Notes: generated by a model not told the origin, from the sequence alone. A DNA stretch of 64,000 nucleotides from Streptomyces rimosus (GCF_008704655.1 NZ_CP023688.1:3720001-3784000); one strand, 5' to 3'; counted from the stretch's first letter, positions 8,246-16,221 are shown. A program made the numbers and translations.

Positions 8246-9562
8246 ATGCCCCTGTCCCCACCGAGCCGCCGCCGCGTGCGGCTCGCCGCCACCGCCACGG
8301 CCGTCTTACTGGCCCTGCTCGCCCCGGCCCTCCCGGCCTCGGCCGCCGGGACGCCCGCCCCGCCCGCTCCCCCGGCGGCGGCCGCCGCAGCCCAGCCGGC
8401 GCACCCCGGCCTCGACCGCAAGGCACTCGGCCGGACCCTCCAGGACCTGCACAAGGCAGGTATGTACGGCGCCTACTCGGCCGTACGGGACGGCAACGCG
8501 TCCTGGCAAGGCGCCTCCGGCGTCGCCGACATCACGACCGGCCGCCCGATGAGACCGGGGCTCGAACACCGCATAGGCAGCATCACCAAGACCTTCACGG
8601 CCGTGGCCGTTCTCCAGGAGGTCGGCAACGGCCACATCAAGCTGGACGCACCGATCGGCCGCTATCTGCCCGACCTGTTCCCGGGCGACCGCGGCCGCGC
8701 GATCACGGTACGGATGCTGCTCAACCACACCAGCGGCATCGCCGACTACGGCTACGCCCTCTGGAGCAAGCCGGAGGACCTGGAGACCGGCCGCTTCCAC
8801 CACCACGACCCGCGGAAGCTGGCCCGGCTGGCCCTCGCAGCACCTCCGATGGGCAAGCCCGGCGAAGCCCATCACTACGCCAACGCCAATTACGTGATAG
8901 CCGGATTGCTGCTGCGCAAGGTCACCGGGCAGGCCCCGGAGACGTACATCACCGACCACGTCATCAAGAAGGCCGGGCTGCGGCACACCTACTTCCCGCG
9001 CTCGCCCTACCTGACCGGACCGCACGCCAAGATGTACGAGGGCCTGTACGGAATCTTCGACCCGCCGCGTGACCTCAGCGCCTACGACATGTCCTGGGTC
9101 AGTACGGCCGGCTCGCTGGTCTCGACCATGGACGACCTCAACACGTTCTTCCGCGCCCTGCTGACCGGCCGCCTGCTCGACAAGGCCGAACTGCGGGAGA
9201 TGCAGACCACGGTGCCGATAAAAGGGTCGTCGCGAGCGCGTTACGGCCTGGGCCTGGCATCGCTGGACCTGGAGTGCGGGCGGGTCTGGGGCCACGACGG
9301 TCTCGTACCCGGCTCGGGGACGGTTTCCTTCTCCAGCCCGGACGGCAGTCGCCAAGTGTCACTCGGCACGAACCTGACGCGCTACTACGGCCTCGACCCG
9401 GACGACAAAGAGAAGACGGGCCCCATCGACGACGCCAAGGGCGCCCATTGGTTCACGGCCCTGTGCGGTGTGACCGCCAAGGCATCAGCGCAACAGCACC
9501 TGCCCACGCCCCCGCAGTCCATACCGGCGCCCGCCTTGCCCCAGGCGCTGAGCCGGGACTGA
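8246..9562 (+). CDS. secreted serine hydrolase, class C beta-lactamase / DD-peptidase family
   Basis: 438 residues. A signal peptide (basic RRRVRLAAT, hydrophobic ALLAPALPASAAG) is followed by a penicillin-recognising domain. Its three motifs are SITK (nucleophile Ser in RIGSITKTFTAVAVL), the YxN-type YANANY, and HDG (VWGHDGLVPGSG) in place of KTG. This pattern is typical of D-alanyl-D-alanine carboxypeptidase / esterase EstB-like enzymes (PF00144). The ATG at 8246 is used because GGAG is seven bases upstream. The C-terminus is Pro-rich. Confidence 0.92.
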   Translation: MPLSPPSRRRVRLAATATAVLLALLAPALPASAAGTPAPPAPPAAAAAAQPAHPGLDRKALGRTLQDLHKAGMYGAYSAVRDGNASWQGASGVADITTGRPMRPGLEHRIGSITKTFTAVAVLQEVGNGHIKLDAPIGRYLPDLFPGDRGRAITVRMLLNHTSGIADYGYALWSKPEDLETGRFHHHDPRKLARLALAAPPMGKPGEAHHYANANYVIAGLLLRKVTGQAPETYITDHVIKKAGLRHTYFPRSPYLTGPHAKMYEGLYGIFDPPRDLSAYDMSWVSTAGSLVSTMDDLNTFFRALLTGRLLDKAELREMQTTVPIKGSSRARYGLGLASLDLECGRVWGHDGLVPGSGTVSFSSPDGSRQVSLGTNLTRYYGLDPDDKEKTGPIDDAKGAHWFTALCGVTAKASAQQHLPTPPQSIPAPALPQALSRD

Positions 9563-9593
9563 TGTCCGCGCTGCCGCCGGGGTTCGGGCCGTC

Positions 9594-10604
9594 CTAAGCG
9601 ACCTTGAGCACGATCTTGCCCTGGATATGGCCCCGCGAGGCACGTTCGTGTGCCGCCTGGGCGTCCGCGAGCGGATACGTGCTGTCGATTGCCACGCGCA
9701 CCGTGCCCGCGTCCAGCAGGCGTCCCACTTCGGCGAGCTGCGCGCCGTTCGAGCGGACCTGGGTGCCCGAGACCGTGACGCCCAGCTTGGTGGTCTCTTC
9801 CTCGTCGTACTCGCCGAAGAACACGGGGAACAGGGCGCCGCCGCGCTTCAGCGTGCGCAGGAGGCGGCTGCTGTCGTGGCCACCGACGGCGTCGAGTACG
9901 AGGTCGACGCCGCTCGCGAGTTCCTCGGGGCGGCTCTTGGTGTAGTCGATGAACTCGTCGGCACCCAGGTCGCGCAGGAATGATTCATGCGCGCCCGATG
10001 CCACCGCGATGACCTGTGCGCCCTTCCACTTCGCCAGCTGCAGTGCGAAGTGCCCCACGCCGCCCGCGGCGCCGTTGACGAGCACCGTCGTGCCGGCGCC
10101 GAGGGCGACCGGGCGGTGCCGGGCCGCCTGGAAGGGCGACGGGTGATCGTGTCCGACCTCGATCAGGAACTGCCATGCCGTCAGCAGGGACATGGGCGCC
10201 CCGGCGGCGTGTACGTGATCGATGCCGGCCGGCTTGCGTGCGAGGTCCGACGCGGGGGCGGCCACGTACTCGGCGTACGCCCTGCCGTCGAAGCTGGGAA
10301 ACCGAAGGAGGCCGAAGACTTCGTCACCGACGGAGAAGTCCTCGACGTCCGCGGCGACGGTCTCGACGACGCCCGACACGTCCGTGCCCGGGATCACGGG
10401 CAGTTCGAACTCCGGCCTCGTCTCCGGAGGGATGTTGGTCAGCCCGTCGCGCAGGTACCAGTCCGGAGGGTTGATGCCGACCGCGTGGACGCGAACCAGC
10501 ACCTCACCCGGCCCCGGCTCGGGCACCGGCACCTCGTCGTAACGCAGCACCTCAGGGCCGCCGTGCTCATGCAGTTGGATGGCCCGCATCGTGCGTGTCG
10601 GCAT
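9594..10604 (-). CDS. NADP-dependent quinone oxidoreductase (zinc-less MDR family)
   Basis: 336 residues of the medium-chain dehydrogenase superfamily. The GroES-like N-terminus contains VPVPEPGPGEVLVRVHAVGINPPDW in pieces (residues about 20-50). The NADPH-binding motif NGAAGGVGHFALQLAKW is near 165, and the C-terminal signature ERASRGHIQGKIVLKV ends the protein. No structural zinc Cys cluster is visible, so it fits the quinone reductase branch. The start ATG at 10604 has AGGAGG six bases upstream. It is divergent from a TetR regulator across the repeated operator at 10640-10722, which suggests that regulator controls it. Confidence 0.92.
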   Translation of the reverse strand: MPTRTMRAIQLHEHGGPEVLRYDEVPVPEPGPGEVLVRVHAVGINPPDWYLRDGLTNIPPETRPEFELPVIPGTDVSGVVETVAADVEDFSVGDEVFGLLRFPSFDGRAYAEYVAAPASDLARKPAGIDHVHAAGAPMSLLTAWQFLIEVGHDHPSPFQAARHRPVALGAGTTVLVNGAAGGVGHFALQLAKWKGAQVIAVASGAHESFLRDLGADEFIDYTKSRPEELASGVDLVLDAVGGHDSSRLLRTLKRGGALFPVFFGEYDEEETTKLGVTVSGTQVRSNGAQLAEVGRLLDAGTVRVAIDSTYPLADAQAAHERASRGHIQGKIVLKVA

Positions 10605-10639
10605 CGTTTCCTCCTGCCCCTTGCGGGGAGCTACGCTGA

Positions 10640-10722
10640 GCGGATCAGCGATCCGGTTATCCGGACCACTGATCCGAATATATGGACCACTGATCCGGAT
10701 AGTCAACCGGTCCACCGATCCG
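10640..10722. promoter_or_regulatory. phased operator array between oxidoreductase and TetR gene
   Basis: GGACCACTGATCCG occurs at 10663-10676 and again at 10684-10697, exactly 21 bases apart (two helical turns). A third degenerate copy, GGTCCACCGATCCG, is at 10709-10722. An inverted CGGATCAG at about 10640-10647 mirrors CTGATCCG. The array fills the divergent promoter, so binding of the adjacent TetR protein would affect both genes. The identity of the binder is inferred. Confidence 0.6.
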
Positions 10723-10775
10723 GATGGCCGAGAAGGCACGAAGGCACGAAGACAAGAAGGGCAGAAGAGGGGCAG

Positions 10776-11384
10776 ATGCGGGCCGACGCCAAGAAGAACC
10801 GTGACCGCCTGCTCGCCGTCGCGGGCGCCGTCATCACCGAGCAGGGCGCGGAGGCATCGCTGCGCGACATCGCCCGCAGGGCCGACATGGGCCTCGCCAC
10901 GCTGCTCCGCCACTTCCCCACGCGCGAGGCGCTGCTCGACGCCCTGCTCCGCACGAACTTCGACGAGCTGACGGCGAGGGCAGGTGAGCTGGAGCAGTCG
11001 AGCTCGCCCGAAGACGCGCTGGTCTCGTGGCTGCGTGACTGTGTGGCGTGCGCGCACGAGTATCGCGGCGTGACAGCGCTGATGACGGCTGCCCTTGAGG
11101 ACCCCGAGTCCGCGCTCCACGCTTCGTGCGTCACCATGCGCGCGGCGGGCACGGGGCTCCTCGCCCGCGCCCAGGCCGCGGGCGCGGCTCGGACCGACAT
11201 CGATGGCACCGACTTGTTCGCGCTGGTGGCGGCGCTCGCGTGGCTAGGCGATCAACCCTCGCTCGCGCCCCGCGCCGATCATCTCCTCGACGTTGTCGCG
11301 AGTGCGATTCTGACGGGCGCAGGGAAGGGCGATGCCGGGGGCGGGCCCGAAGGGGGCGCTGCCGTCGGGCCTGCCCGTAGCTGA
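10776..11384 (+). CDS. TetR/AcrR family transcriptional regulator
   Basis: 202 residues. The N-terminal TetR helix-turn-helix is clear: RLLAVAGAVITEQGAEASL, DIARRADMGLATLLRHFPTR, residues 8-55. The variable C-terminal half (residues 60-200) is the ligand and dimer domain (TetR_C_33-like, inference). It starts ATG at 10776 with GAGGGG just before. It is divergent from the quinone oxidoreductase and flanked by the repeated operator, the usual arrangement of a local repressor of a detoxifying enzyme. Confidence 0.92.
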   Translation: MRADAKKNRDRLLAVAGAVITEQGAEASLRDIARRADMGLATLLRHFPTREALLDALLRTNFDELTARAGELEQSSSPEDALVSWLRDCVACAHEYRGVTALMTAALEDPESALHASCVTMRAAGTGLLARAQAAGAARTDIDGTDLFALVAALAWLGDQPSLAPRADHLLDVVASAILTGAGKGDAGGGPEGGAAVGPARS

Positions 11385-11551
11385 AATCGCCACGCGGGGC
11401 GGCGGGCCCGCGGCCTGCGCCAGCGCAGCCGGACGCGCCGGGGCTGGACGAGGACAACACCCGCCGACGAGGGACGACGGCAACGGTCAGTGCAGGTCGA
11501 ACCGACCGTCGGGGCCGTCCACCGCCCCTCGGCCGCGATGACAATGGGGGC

Positions 11552-12358
11552 ATGTCTGATGCCGGTGATGATGTTGATGGGCTGACGGTTGGCCAGGTTG
11601 CTTCGCGTCTGGGGGTGACGGTTCGGGCGCTGCACCACTGGGACGAGGTGGGGCTGGCGCGCCCCTCATTGCGTACGACTGGCGGGTACCGGCTATACAC
11701 CGCTGGTGATCTGGAGCGTCTGCACCGCATCGTCGTCTACCGCGAGGTCGGACTCGGCCTGGACCGGATTCGGGCCGTCCTGGACGACTCGGCCACAGAC
11801 GTACCCGGCGCGTTGCGCGCGCAGCGCGCGCAGGTCGCCGAACGGATCGAGCGCCTTCAGCAGCTCAGCGCCGGGCTGGATCGCATGATCGACGCCCATG
11901 AGCGTGGCCTGCTGCTCACTGCCGAGCAGCAGGCTGCGATCTTCGGCCCCCAGTGGAACCCGGACTGGCCCGCCGAGGCCCGTCAGCGCTACGGCGACAC
12001 GGTGCAGTGGCGCCAGTACGCGGAACGCTCGGCCTCTCGCGGTCCGCAGGAATGGCAGGCCGTTGCCGACGCCATGGCCGATCTCGAACGGGCCCTCGGG
12101 GACGCGATGGGCGCCGGCGTCGCGCCGGGCAGTCCGGAAGCGAATCGGCTTGCCGAGCGGCACCGTGAAGCTTTCACTTCGTATTTTCCCCTCACCAGGC
12201 AGATGCAGGTCTGTCTCGGCCGCAGGTTCGAGTCCGATCCGGAGTACGCCGCCCACTACGACGGCATCCGCCCCGGCCTCGCCGCGTGGTTCCGTCGCGT
12301 CGTAGACGCCAACGCTCGCGCTCACGGCGTCGATCCGGACACTGCGACCTGGCAGTAG
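11552..12358 (+). CDS. MerR family regulator with TipAS-type effector domain
   Basis: 268 residues. The MerR winged-helix DNA-binding domain is LTVGQVASRLGVTVRALHHW ... GYRLYTAGDLERLHRI (residues 11-57), followed by a coiled dimerisation helix (about 75-115). From about 125 on is a TipAS-like antibiotic-recognition domain (EQQAAIFGPQWNPDWPAEA ... WQAVADAMADLERAL). TipA-type proteins bind thiopeptides or other amphipathic drugs and activate drug-resistance promoters. No obvious target gene flanks it. The closest genes downstream are the tandem membrane proteins, which start only 100 bases later. Confidence 0.92.
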   Translation: MSDAGDDVDGLTVGQVASRLGVTVRALHHWDEVGLARPSLRTTGGYRLYTAGDLERLHRIVVYREVGLGLDRIRAVLDDSATDVPGALRAQRAQVAERIERLQQLSAGLDRMIDAHERGLLLTAEQQAAIFGPQWNPDWPAEARQRYGDTVQWRQYAERSASRGPQEWQAVADAMADLERALGDAMGAGVAPGSPEANRLAERHREAFTSYFPLTRQMQVCLGRRFESDPEYAAHYDGIRPGLAAWFRRVVDANARAHGVDPDTATWQ

Positions 12359-12457
12359 GGCGCGGGGTACCGGGGGCGGGGTGGGTCTGGCATGACCAGG
12401 ATGTGAACACGTTCAAAACCGGTCTGCCGGGGGCTGGGCGGGGGTGGGGACCACGGT

Positions 12458-12760
12458 GTGGCCTGCGTCCTGCCGTTGCGTACTCGGTTCGGCGGGGGCG
12501 GTGAGCTGGGCTACCTCGGCGGGGTGGGGTCGCTGCTCGCGGCCACGTGGCTCAGCTTCGCCTTTGTCGGGTGGGTGTGGGTGCTGCTCGTGCTCCTGGT
12601 GCTGTTGCCGATGAGGCGACGCATGGAGGTGCCGGCCTTTCGGGGGCTGGCGTGGTACCTGCTGAGCCTGCCCACGCCGTTGGCGGTGCCTGGGCCGTCG
12701 GTGACGGCGAACGGGCGGGAAAAGGAGGGGGACGTGCGGGTGCAGGTGGTTCGGGGATGA
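12458..12760 (+). CDS. short membrane protein, N-terminally shortened paralogue of the next two
   Basis: About 100 residues with two strong hydrophobic stretches. The segment SLLAATWLSFAFVGWVWVLL, the following MRRRMEV and LAWYLLSLPTPLAV line up with the second half of the two proteins downstream (SLLFGDVWLFAFFGG, AMRRTLREQDEFRV, GLLWMIPMPPLL). The first half of the family (EPGDARE...WLLDC) is missing. The GTG at 12458 is uncertain, and the copy may be a decayed or diverged duplicate. Its TGA overlaps the ATG of the next gene (ATGA at 12757-12760), so translation is probably coupled. The function is unknown. Confidence 0.55.
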   Translation: MACVLPLRTRFGGGGELGYLGGVGSLLAATWLSFAFVGWVWVLLVLLVLLPMRRRMEVPAFRGLAWYLLSLPTPLAVPGPSVTANGREKEGDVRVQVVRG

Positions 12761-13209
12761 GTATCAGGACGGTTGAGCCGGGGGATGCTCGGGAGCACAC
12801 CGGGTTGTGGTTGCTGGATTGTGTGCTGCGGTACTTCGCGGTGTTCAGCGCCGGGTGGGTGGTGGTGTGGGCGACGTTGCCCGGCAGTCGCGCGCATACC
12901 CTGTACAGCCTGCTGTTCGGGGACGTCTGGCTGTTCGCCTTCTTCGGCGGGCCGTCCATGTTCATCCTCATGACGCTGGCCATGCGCCGGACCTTGCGGG
13001 AGCAGGATGAATTCCGGGTGGTGGCCGGTCTGTTGTGGATGATTCCGATGCCGCCGTTGTTGTTCGCCGGGTTCGGGTGGGGGTTCTTCGTCTTTCCCGC
13101 GGTTCAGTTGCTTTTCGTATGGGGGTTGCTGCCGCTGCCTACGCGTTGTGTGCTGGCCGCCGTTGAGCCGGGGCGGGAGCGGGAGCGGCAGAGGTGGGCG
13201 GAGGGGTGA
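12757..13209 (+). CDS. small membrane protein, tandem paralogue 2
   Basis: 150 residues, unrecognised family. Conserved start SIRTVEPGDAREHTGLWLLD, then four hydrophobic helices (about 18-45, 48-72, 88-105, 110-128), a charged loop MRRTLREQDEFRV, and a basic tail ending EPGRERERQRW. It is about 60 percent identical by eye to the next gene. It is joined to it by GTGA and to the preceding gene by ATGA, forming a three-gene coupled set. The last 63 bases before its end are identical to those of the next gene. Confidence 0.7.
   Translation: MSIRTVEPGDAREHTGLWLLDCVLRYFAVFSAGWVVVWATLPGSRAHTLYSLLFGDVWLFAFFGGPSMFILMTLAMRRTLREQDEFRVVAGLLWMIPMPPLLFAGFGWGFFVFPAVQLLFVWGLLPLPTRCVLAAVEPGRERERQRWAEG
13138..13200 (+). 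repeat. 63-bp perfect direct repeat, copy 1
   Basis: The 3' end of this membrane-protein gene is base-for-base identical to 13569-13631 over 63 bases, encoding the tail PTRCVLAAVEPGRERERQRW. The identity at silent positions indicates recent duplication or gene conversion. Confidence 0.9.
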
Positions 13210-13637
13210 GCGTCAGGAGGATCGAGCCGGGGGACGCTCGGGAGCGCACGGGGTGGTGGTTGCTGGACTGCACCCTGCGGTACTTCGCGGTGTTCAGCGT
13301 TGGGTGGGTGGTGGTGTGGGCGACGTTTCCGGCGGAAGGGTGGTATGGGCTGCTCGGCGGTTTCGGACTGTTCGCCTACTCCGGATTGCCGTCCCTGATC
13401 ATCATCATGTCGTTGTCCGGGCGCCGGACGCTGCGGGAACAAGATGAATTCCGGGTACTGGCGGGCCTGTTGTCGCTGATTCCGCTGGTGCCGTTGCTGC
13501 TGCTCGGCTGGAGGGCTCTTTTCTTTGTGGCGGTTCAGTTGGGGTTTGTTTGGTGGCTGTTACCGCTACCTACGCGTTGTGTGCTGGCCGCCGTTGAGCC
13601 GGGGCGGGAGCGGGAGCGGCAGAGGTGGGCGAAGTGA
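13206..13637 (+). CDS. small membrane protein, tandem paralogue 3
   Basis: 143 residues starting GTG at 13206, overlapping the previous stop. It has the same plan as its neighbour: SVRRIEPGDARERTGWWLLD, four hydrophobic helices, the loop GRRTLREQDEFRV and the tail EPGRERERQRWAK. No catalytic motif is visible. Its last 103 bases overlap the end of the convergent repeat-rich DNA-binding protein. The function is unknown; the family appears to be a Streptomyces-specific membrane protein. Confidence 0.7.
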   Translation: MSVRRIEPGDARERTGWWLLDCTLRYFAVFSVGWVVVWATFPAEGWYGLLGGFGLFAYSGLPSLIIIMSLSGRRTLREQDEFRVLAGLLSLIPLVPLLLLGWRALFFVAVQLGFVWWLLPLPTRCVLAAVEPGRERERQRWAK

Positions 13638-14986
13638 GCGGTGCGTTGGGCGTGGTCGCGGGCGGTGGTTGGGTCCGGGGCTGGGGTGTCGCCTCGGCAG
13701 TTGCGACAGAGGCCGCCGGGGAGGGCTTCGGGGCGGCCCGGGACGCCGCATTCCGTGCATTCCATGATGCGGGTGGGGGCGTGTTCGGGGGCCTGGCCCG
13801 GGGTGGGGTTGGGGAGTGGGGCGGGTGGGAGTTTGGTGGTTAGGCGGGTGCGGGCGATGGCGCCTGGGGAGTGGACTTCGGGCGGGAGGCCGGCGGTCAG
13901 GACCGTGATGAGGTGGGTGGCCGATACGCCTCGGGCGAGCCATTGCGCTGCCAGGGCTTCGAGGGCGGTGCATTCGGCGGCGGAGAGGATCATGCGGGGG
14001 TCGGCGGTGCCGAGCGCGGCGAGGGCCGCGTAGGCGGGCGAGTGGGGTGGTGGGGCCGGGTGGGGGTTGGTGGTCGCCTCGGTCCGGACCGGGGTGGCGG
14101 TGCGTAGTGGGGGTTCGGGGATCTCGGGTGCGAGGGATGCGGGGTCGGGGGCTGCGGGGGCCGGGGCGGGAATTACGGGGTCGGGCGGCGCGGGTTCGGG
14201 GGTTGCGGGGACGGGCAGCGCAGGGTCGGGGGCTGCGGGGGCGGGCGACGCGGGGTCAGGGAGTGCGGGCGCGAGGGCCGCCGGGTCGAGGGCCACGGGG
14301 TCGGGCGGCGCAGCGTCGGGGGATGCGGGCGCGACGACCGCCGGGTCGAGGGCCACGGGGTCGGGCGGCGCAGCGTCGGGGGATGCGGGCGCGACGGCCG
14401 CCGGGTCGAGGGCTGTGGGGTCGGGCAGCGCAGGTTCGGGGGGTGCGGGTGCGCGGGATGCCGGGTCGGGGACTGCGGGTGCAGGGGCATCGGGGTCGGG
14501 CGGCGCGCAATCGGGGTCGGGGACTGCGGGGGTGGGGGCGGGGGTTGGGGGTCGCTCGTCTGGGGGGTGTTGTGGGGGTGTGTTGCCGGTGAGGAAGTGG
14601 TGCCACCAGGTGTCGTTGCGGGCGGTGCGGGTGAAGTACGTGCGGTAGACCCACTGGGTGCCGCCGTTGCCGACGGTCTCCTGGACGCGGCGGAGGTGGC
14701 CGGCGGTGGAGAGGTGGGTGAGGGCCGAGCGTACGGCTTGCTGGCCGTAGCGGGGCTGGGTGGCCGCGAGGGTCTTGACGTCCATGGCGGCGCCGTCGGG
14801 CAGCCGGTCGATGAACGCGGCGATGAACGCTTCGCGTTCGGGGAGGCCGGTGAAGTCGTCGCGGTGGCGGCGGTTCTGGTCCGGGGCGGAGCGCTTGCCG
14901 TAGCCGGGGGCCGCGAGGCGGGGCCGGGAGATGGCGGGCGAAGCGGTGGGCGCGCAGGGCGCCGTAGTAAGTTTGGCGTCAGCCAC
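13535..14986 (-). CDS. winged-helix DNA-binding protein with Pro/Ala repeat tail and C-terminal zinc ribbon
   Basis: About 483 residues from GTG at 14986. An alternative GTG at 15040 lies inside a hairpin, which argues against it. An N-terminal MarR-like winged helix (REAFIAAFIDRLPDGAAMDV ... QQAVRSALTHLSTAGHLRRV) is followed by WVYRTYFTRTARND. A region of about 170 residues is then built from Pro/Ala/Asp repeats (PDPVALDPAAVAPASPDAAP and variants). A helical segment (ILSAAECTALEALAAQWLARG) and a putative zinc ribbon (CTECGVPGR...GLCRNC, two CxxC) follow. Such MarR-like proteins are common in Streptomyces; their role is unknown. The last 103 bases lie antisense to the membrane protein gene. 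Confidence 0.78.
   Translation of the reverse strand: MADAKLTTAPCAPTASPAISRPRLAAPGYGKRSAPDQNRRHRDDFTGLPEREAFIAAFIDRLPDGAAMDVKTLAATQPRYGQQAVRSALTHLSTAGHLRRVQETVGNGGTQWVYRTYFTRTARNDTWWHHFLTGNTPPQHPPDERPPTPAPTPAVPDPDCAPPDPDAPAPAVPDPASRAPAPPEPALPDPTALDPAAVAPASPDAAPPDPVALDPAVVAPASPDAAPPDPVALDPAALAPALPDPASPAPAAPDPALPVPATPEPAPPDPVIPAPAPAAPDPASLAPEIPEPPLRTATPVRTEATTNPHPAPPPHSPAYAALAALGTADPRMILSAAECTALEALAAQWLARGVSATHLITVLTAGLPPEVHSPGAIARTRLTTKLPPAPLPNPTPGQAPEHAPTRIMECTECGVPGRPEALPGGLCRNCRGDTPAPDPTTARDHAQRTAHFAHLCRSRSRPGSTAASTQRVGSGNSHQTNPN
13569..13631 (+). repeat. 63-bp perfect direct repeat, copy 2
   Basis: Second copy of the repeat at 13138-13200. On the minus strand the same bases also encode part of the C-terminus of the convergent protein (RSRPGSTAASTQRVGS). 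Confidence 0.9.
14281..14400. repeat. 60-bp tandem repeat within the Pro/Ala tail
   Basis: Bases 14281-14340 and 14341-14400 are identical but for one base (GACGACCG versus GACGGCCG). 14401-14460 is a diverged third unit and further degenerate units extend from about 14100 to 14520. Each unit encodes 20 residues of the repeat tail, so unit gain or loss keeps the reading frame. Confidence 0.9.
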
Positions 14987-15017
14987 GAGATCGCTGCTTT
15001 CGATCTTGAAGGTTAGG

Positions 15018-15049
15018 CCCCGGTTCGGTGTTGGTAGCACCGGCCGGGG
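15018..15049. promoter_or_regulatory. hairpin in the leader of the repeat-rich DNA-binding protein
   Basis: CCCCGG ... GGTG ... CACC ... CCGGGG forms a two-part stem in the 5' region of the minus-strand gene. It covers the alternative GTG at 15040. It may be an attenuator-like leader element or an old terminator; no U-run follows it. Confidence 0.4.
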
Positions 15050-15162
15050 TCGTTTGTTGTGCGTGCGCTACTTGCTGCGGCGAACGCTAGGGGTTGGCGA
15101 CGGGCTGTGGCAAGCCGGTCGCGGAAAGTCATGTGCGCTGGTACGCGCGAGGGTTGGGAGGG

Positions 15163-15187
15163 CGGGTGGGTTGTGCCAACCCACCCG
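15163..15187. terminator. perfect 11-bp hairpin, possible terminator
   Basis: CGGGTGGGTTG, loop TGC, CAACCCACCCG. It lies between the regulator ending at 15314 and the next minus-strand gene, 127 bases downstream of the regulator's stop. The position fits a terminator for that regulator, although no strong U-run follows. Confidence 0.5.
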
Positions 15188-15313
15188 TTCCTTGGATAAG
15201 GGGCTCGGGTCTCGCCACCCGGAGCTTGGGGCTCAAGCCCCGAGGCGGAGGGGGAGTTACGCCGCCCAGCTACGGCCAGGGGTGGTGAACTGGGCCCGAA
15301 CGCGCCAGAGCGC

Positions 15314-16129
15314 CTACAGTTCCCCCGCCACCTTGCGGATGTACTCGTCGCTGTCCTCCATCCCGAGCGCCTGCATGCGGATCGTGCCGAAGGCCCGGCT
15401 TTGACGGCTCACGTCGCTCGCCTCGGATTGCAATGTGCTGACCCCCTGGCCGGGCAGGTACGCGTACGTCTCGTGTTCTTCGGTTTCGAGGAGGATGATC
15501 GGGCCGCCGAATGCGACGTAGGGGGCGCGGCCGGCCGGCAGAACCTGCACGCAGACGTTGCGCATCCGCTGGACTTCCAGGAGACGCTCAAGTTGGCGCC
15601 TCATCATTCCGGCCCCGCCCACCATCGTGCGCAACGCGGCCTCGTAGATGACGAAGTTGAACGCCGTGTCGGACTTTCCGTCCAACAACGACTGCCGCCG
15701 GAGACGCTTGGTGATGCGCTCTTCCACCGTCTCGTCGTCCAACGGCGGAAGGCCGTGGTTCATCAGCTCGTGCACATACTCCTCGGTTTGCAGCAAGCCC
15801 GGCACGAGGAGGGTCTCGTACCAGTACAGCCCGATCGCGGTCTCTTCCAGCTCCATGAACTCGCCGATGGGCCGTACAGACTTCTCGGGCTTCAGGTATT
15901 GGTCCGCCGCCTCCAACGTGCCATGCGCCCGGCATACCTGGTCGGCGACCCGGAGCATCCGCAACGTCGGCCTTCGACGCCCCTGTTCCATGGACTTGAC
16001 GTACTCCGCGTCATAGTCCGCTTCCTTCGCGATTTCCTCGCGCGAGATGCCTGCATACGTGCGCCACAGCTTGAGCTGATCGCCGCAATAGCGCCACGTC
16101 ATCGGCAGCTGGGTCGGTTCTTTCGGCAA
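15314..16129 (-). CDS. XRE regulator with DUF5753 domain (Scr1-type antitoxin-like)
   Basis: 271 residues. An XRE helix-turn-helix at residues 15-65 (QLKLWRTYAGISREEIAKEADYD ... SMEQGRRRP) is followed by the DUF5753 domain with its hallmarks: ELEETAIGLYWYETLLVPGLLQTEEYV in pieces, ERITKRLRRQSLL, and the C-terminal RMQALGMEDSDEYIRKVAGEL. These proteins usually pair with a small DUF397 partner right downstream and are linked to regulation of antibiotics and development in Streptomyces. No DUF397 gene is found in the 270 bases downstream. It is divergent from the ATPase at 16222, a common arrangement. Confidence 0.93.
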   Translation of the reverse strand: MPKEPTQLPMTWRYCGDQLKLWRTYAGISREEIAKEADYDAEYVKSMEQGRRRPTLRMLRVADQVCRAHGTLEAADQYLKPEKSVRPIGEFMELEETAIGLYWYETLLVPGLLQTEEYVHELMNHGLPPLDDETVEERITKRLRRQSLLDGKSDTAFNFVIYEAALRTMVGGAGMMRRQLERLLEVQRMRNVCVQVLPAGRAPYVAFGGPIILLETEEHETYAYLPGQGVSTLQSEASDVSRQSRAFGTIRMQALGMEDSDEYIRKVAGEL

Positions 16130-16221
16130 CGTGCCCCCTTTTCACCGGCACGACCGGTACACCCTGACGCGTACCCTCGTCGCGGCTGCCGACCGTACGC
16201 CCGCGTCGACATGCTCGGATT

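Noticed and set aside
13535..14650. Long open frames on the plus strand across 13641-14648 with Gly/Ala/Arg repeats
   Set aside because: They are the mirror of the Pro/Ala repeat tail of the minus-strand gene; they lack ribosome-binding sites and have no family features.
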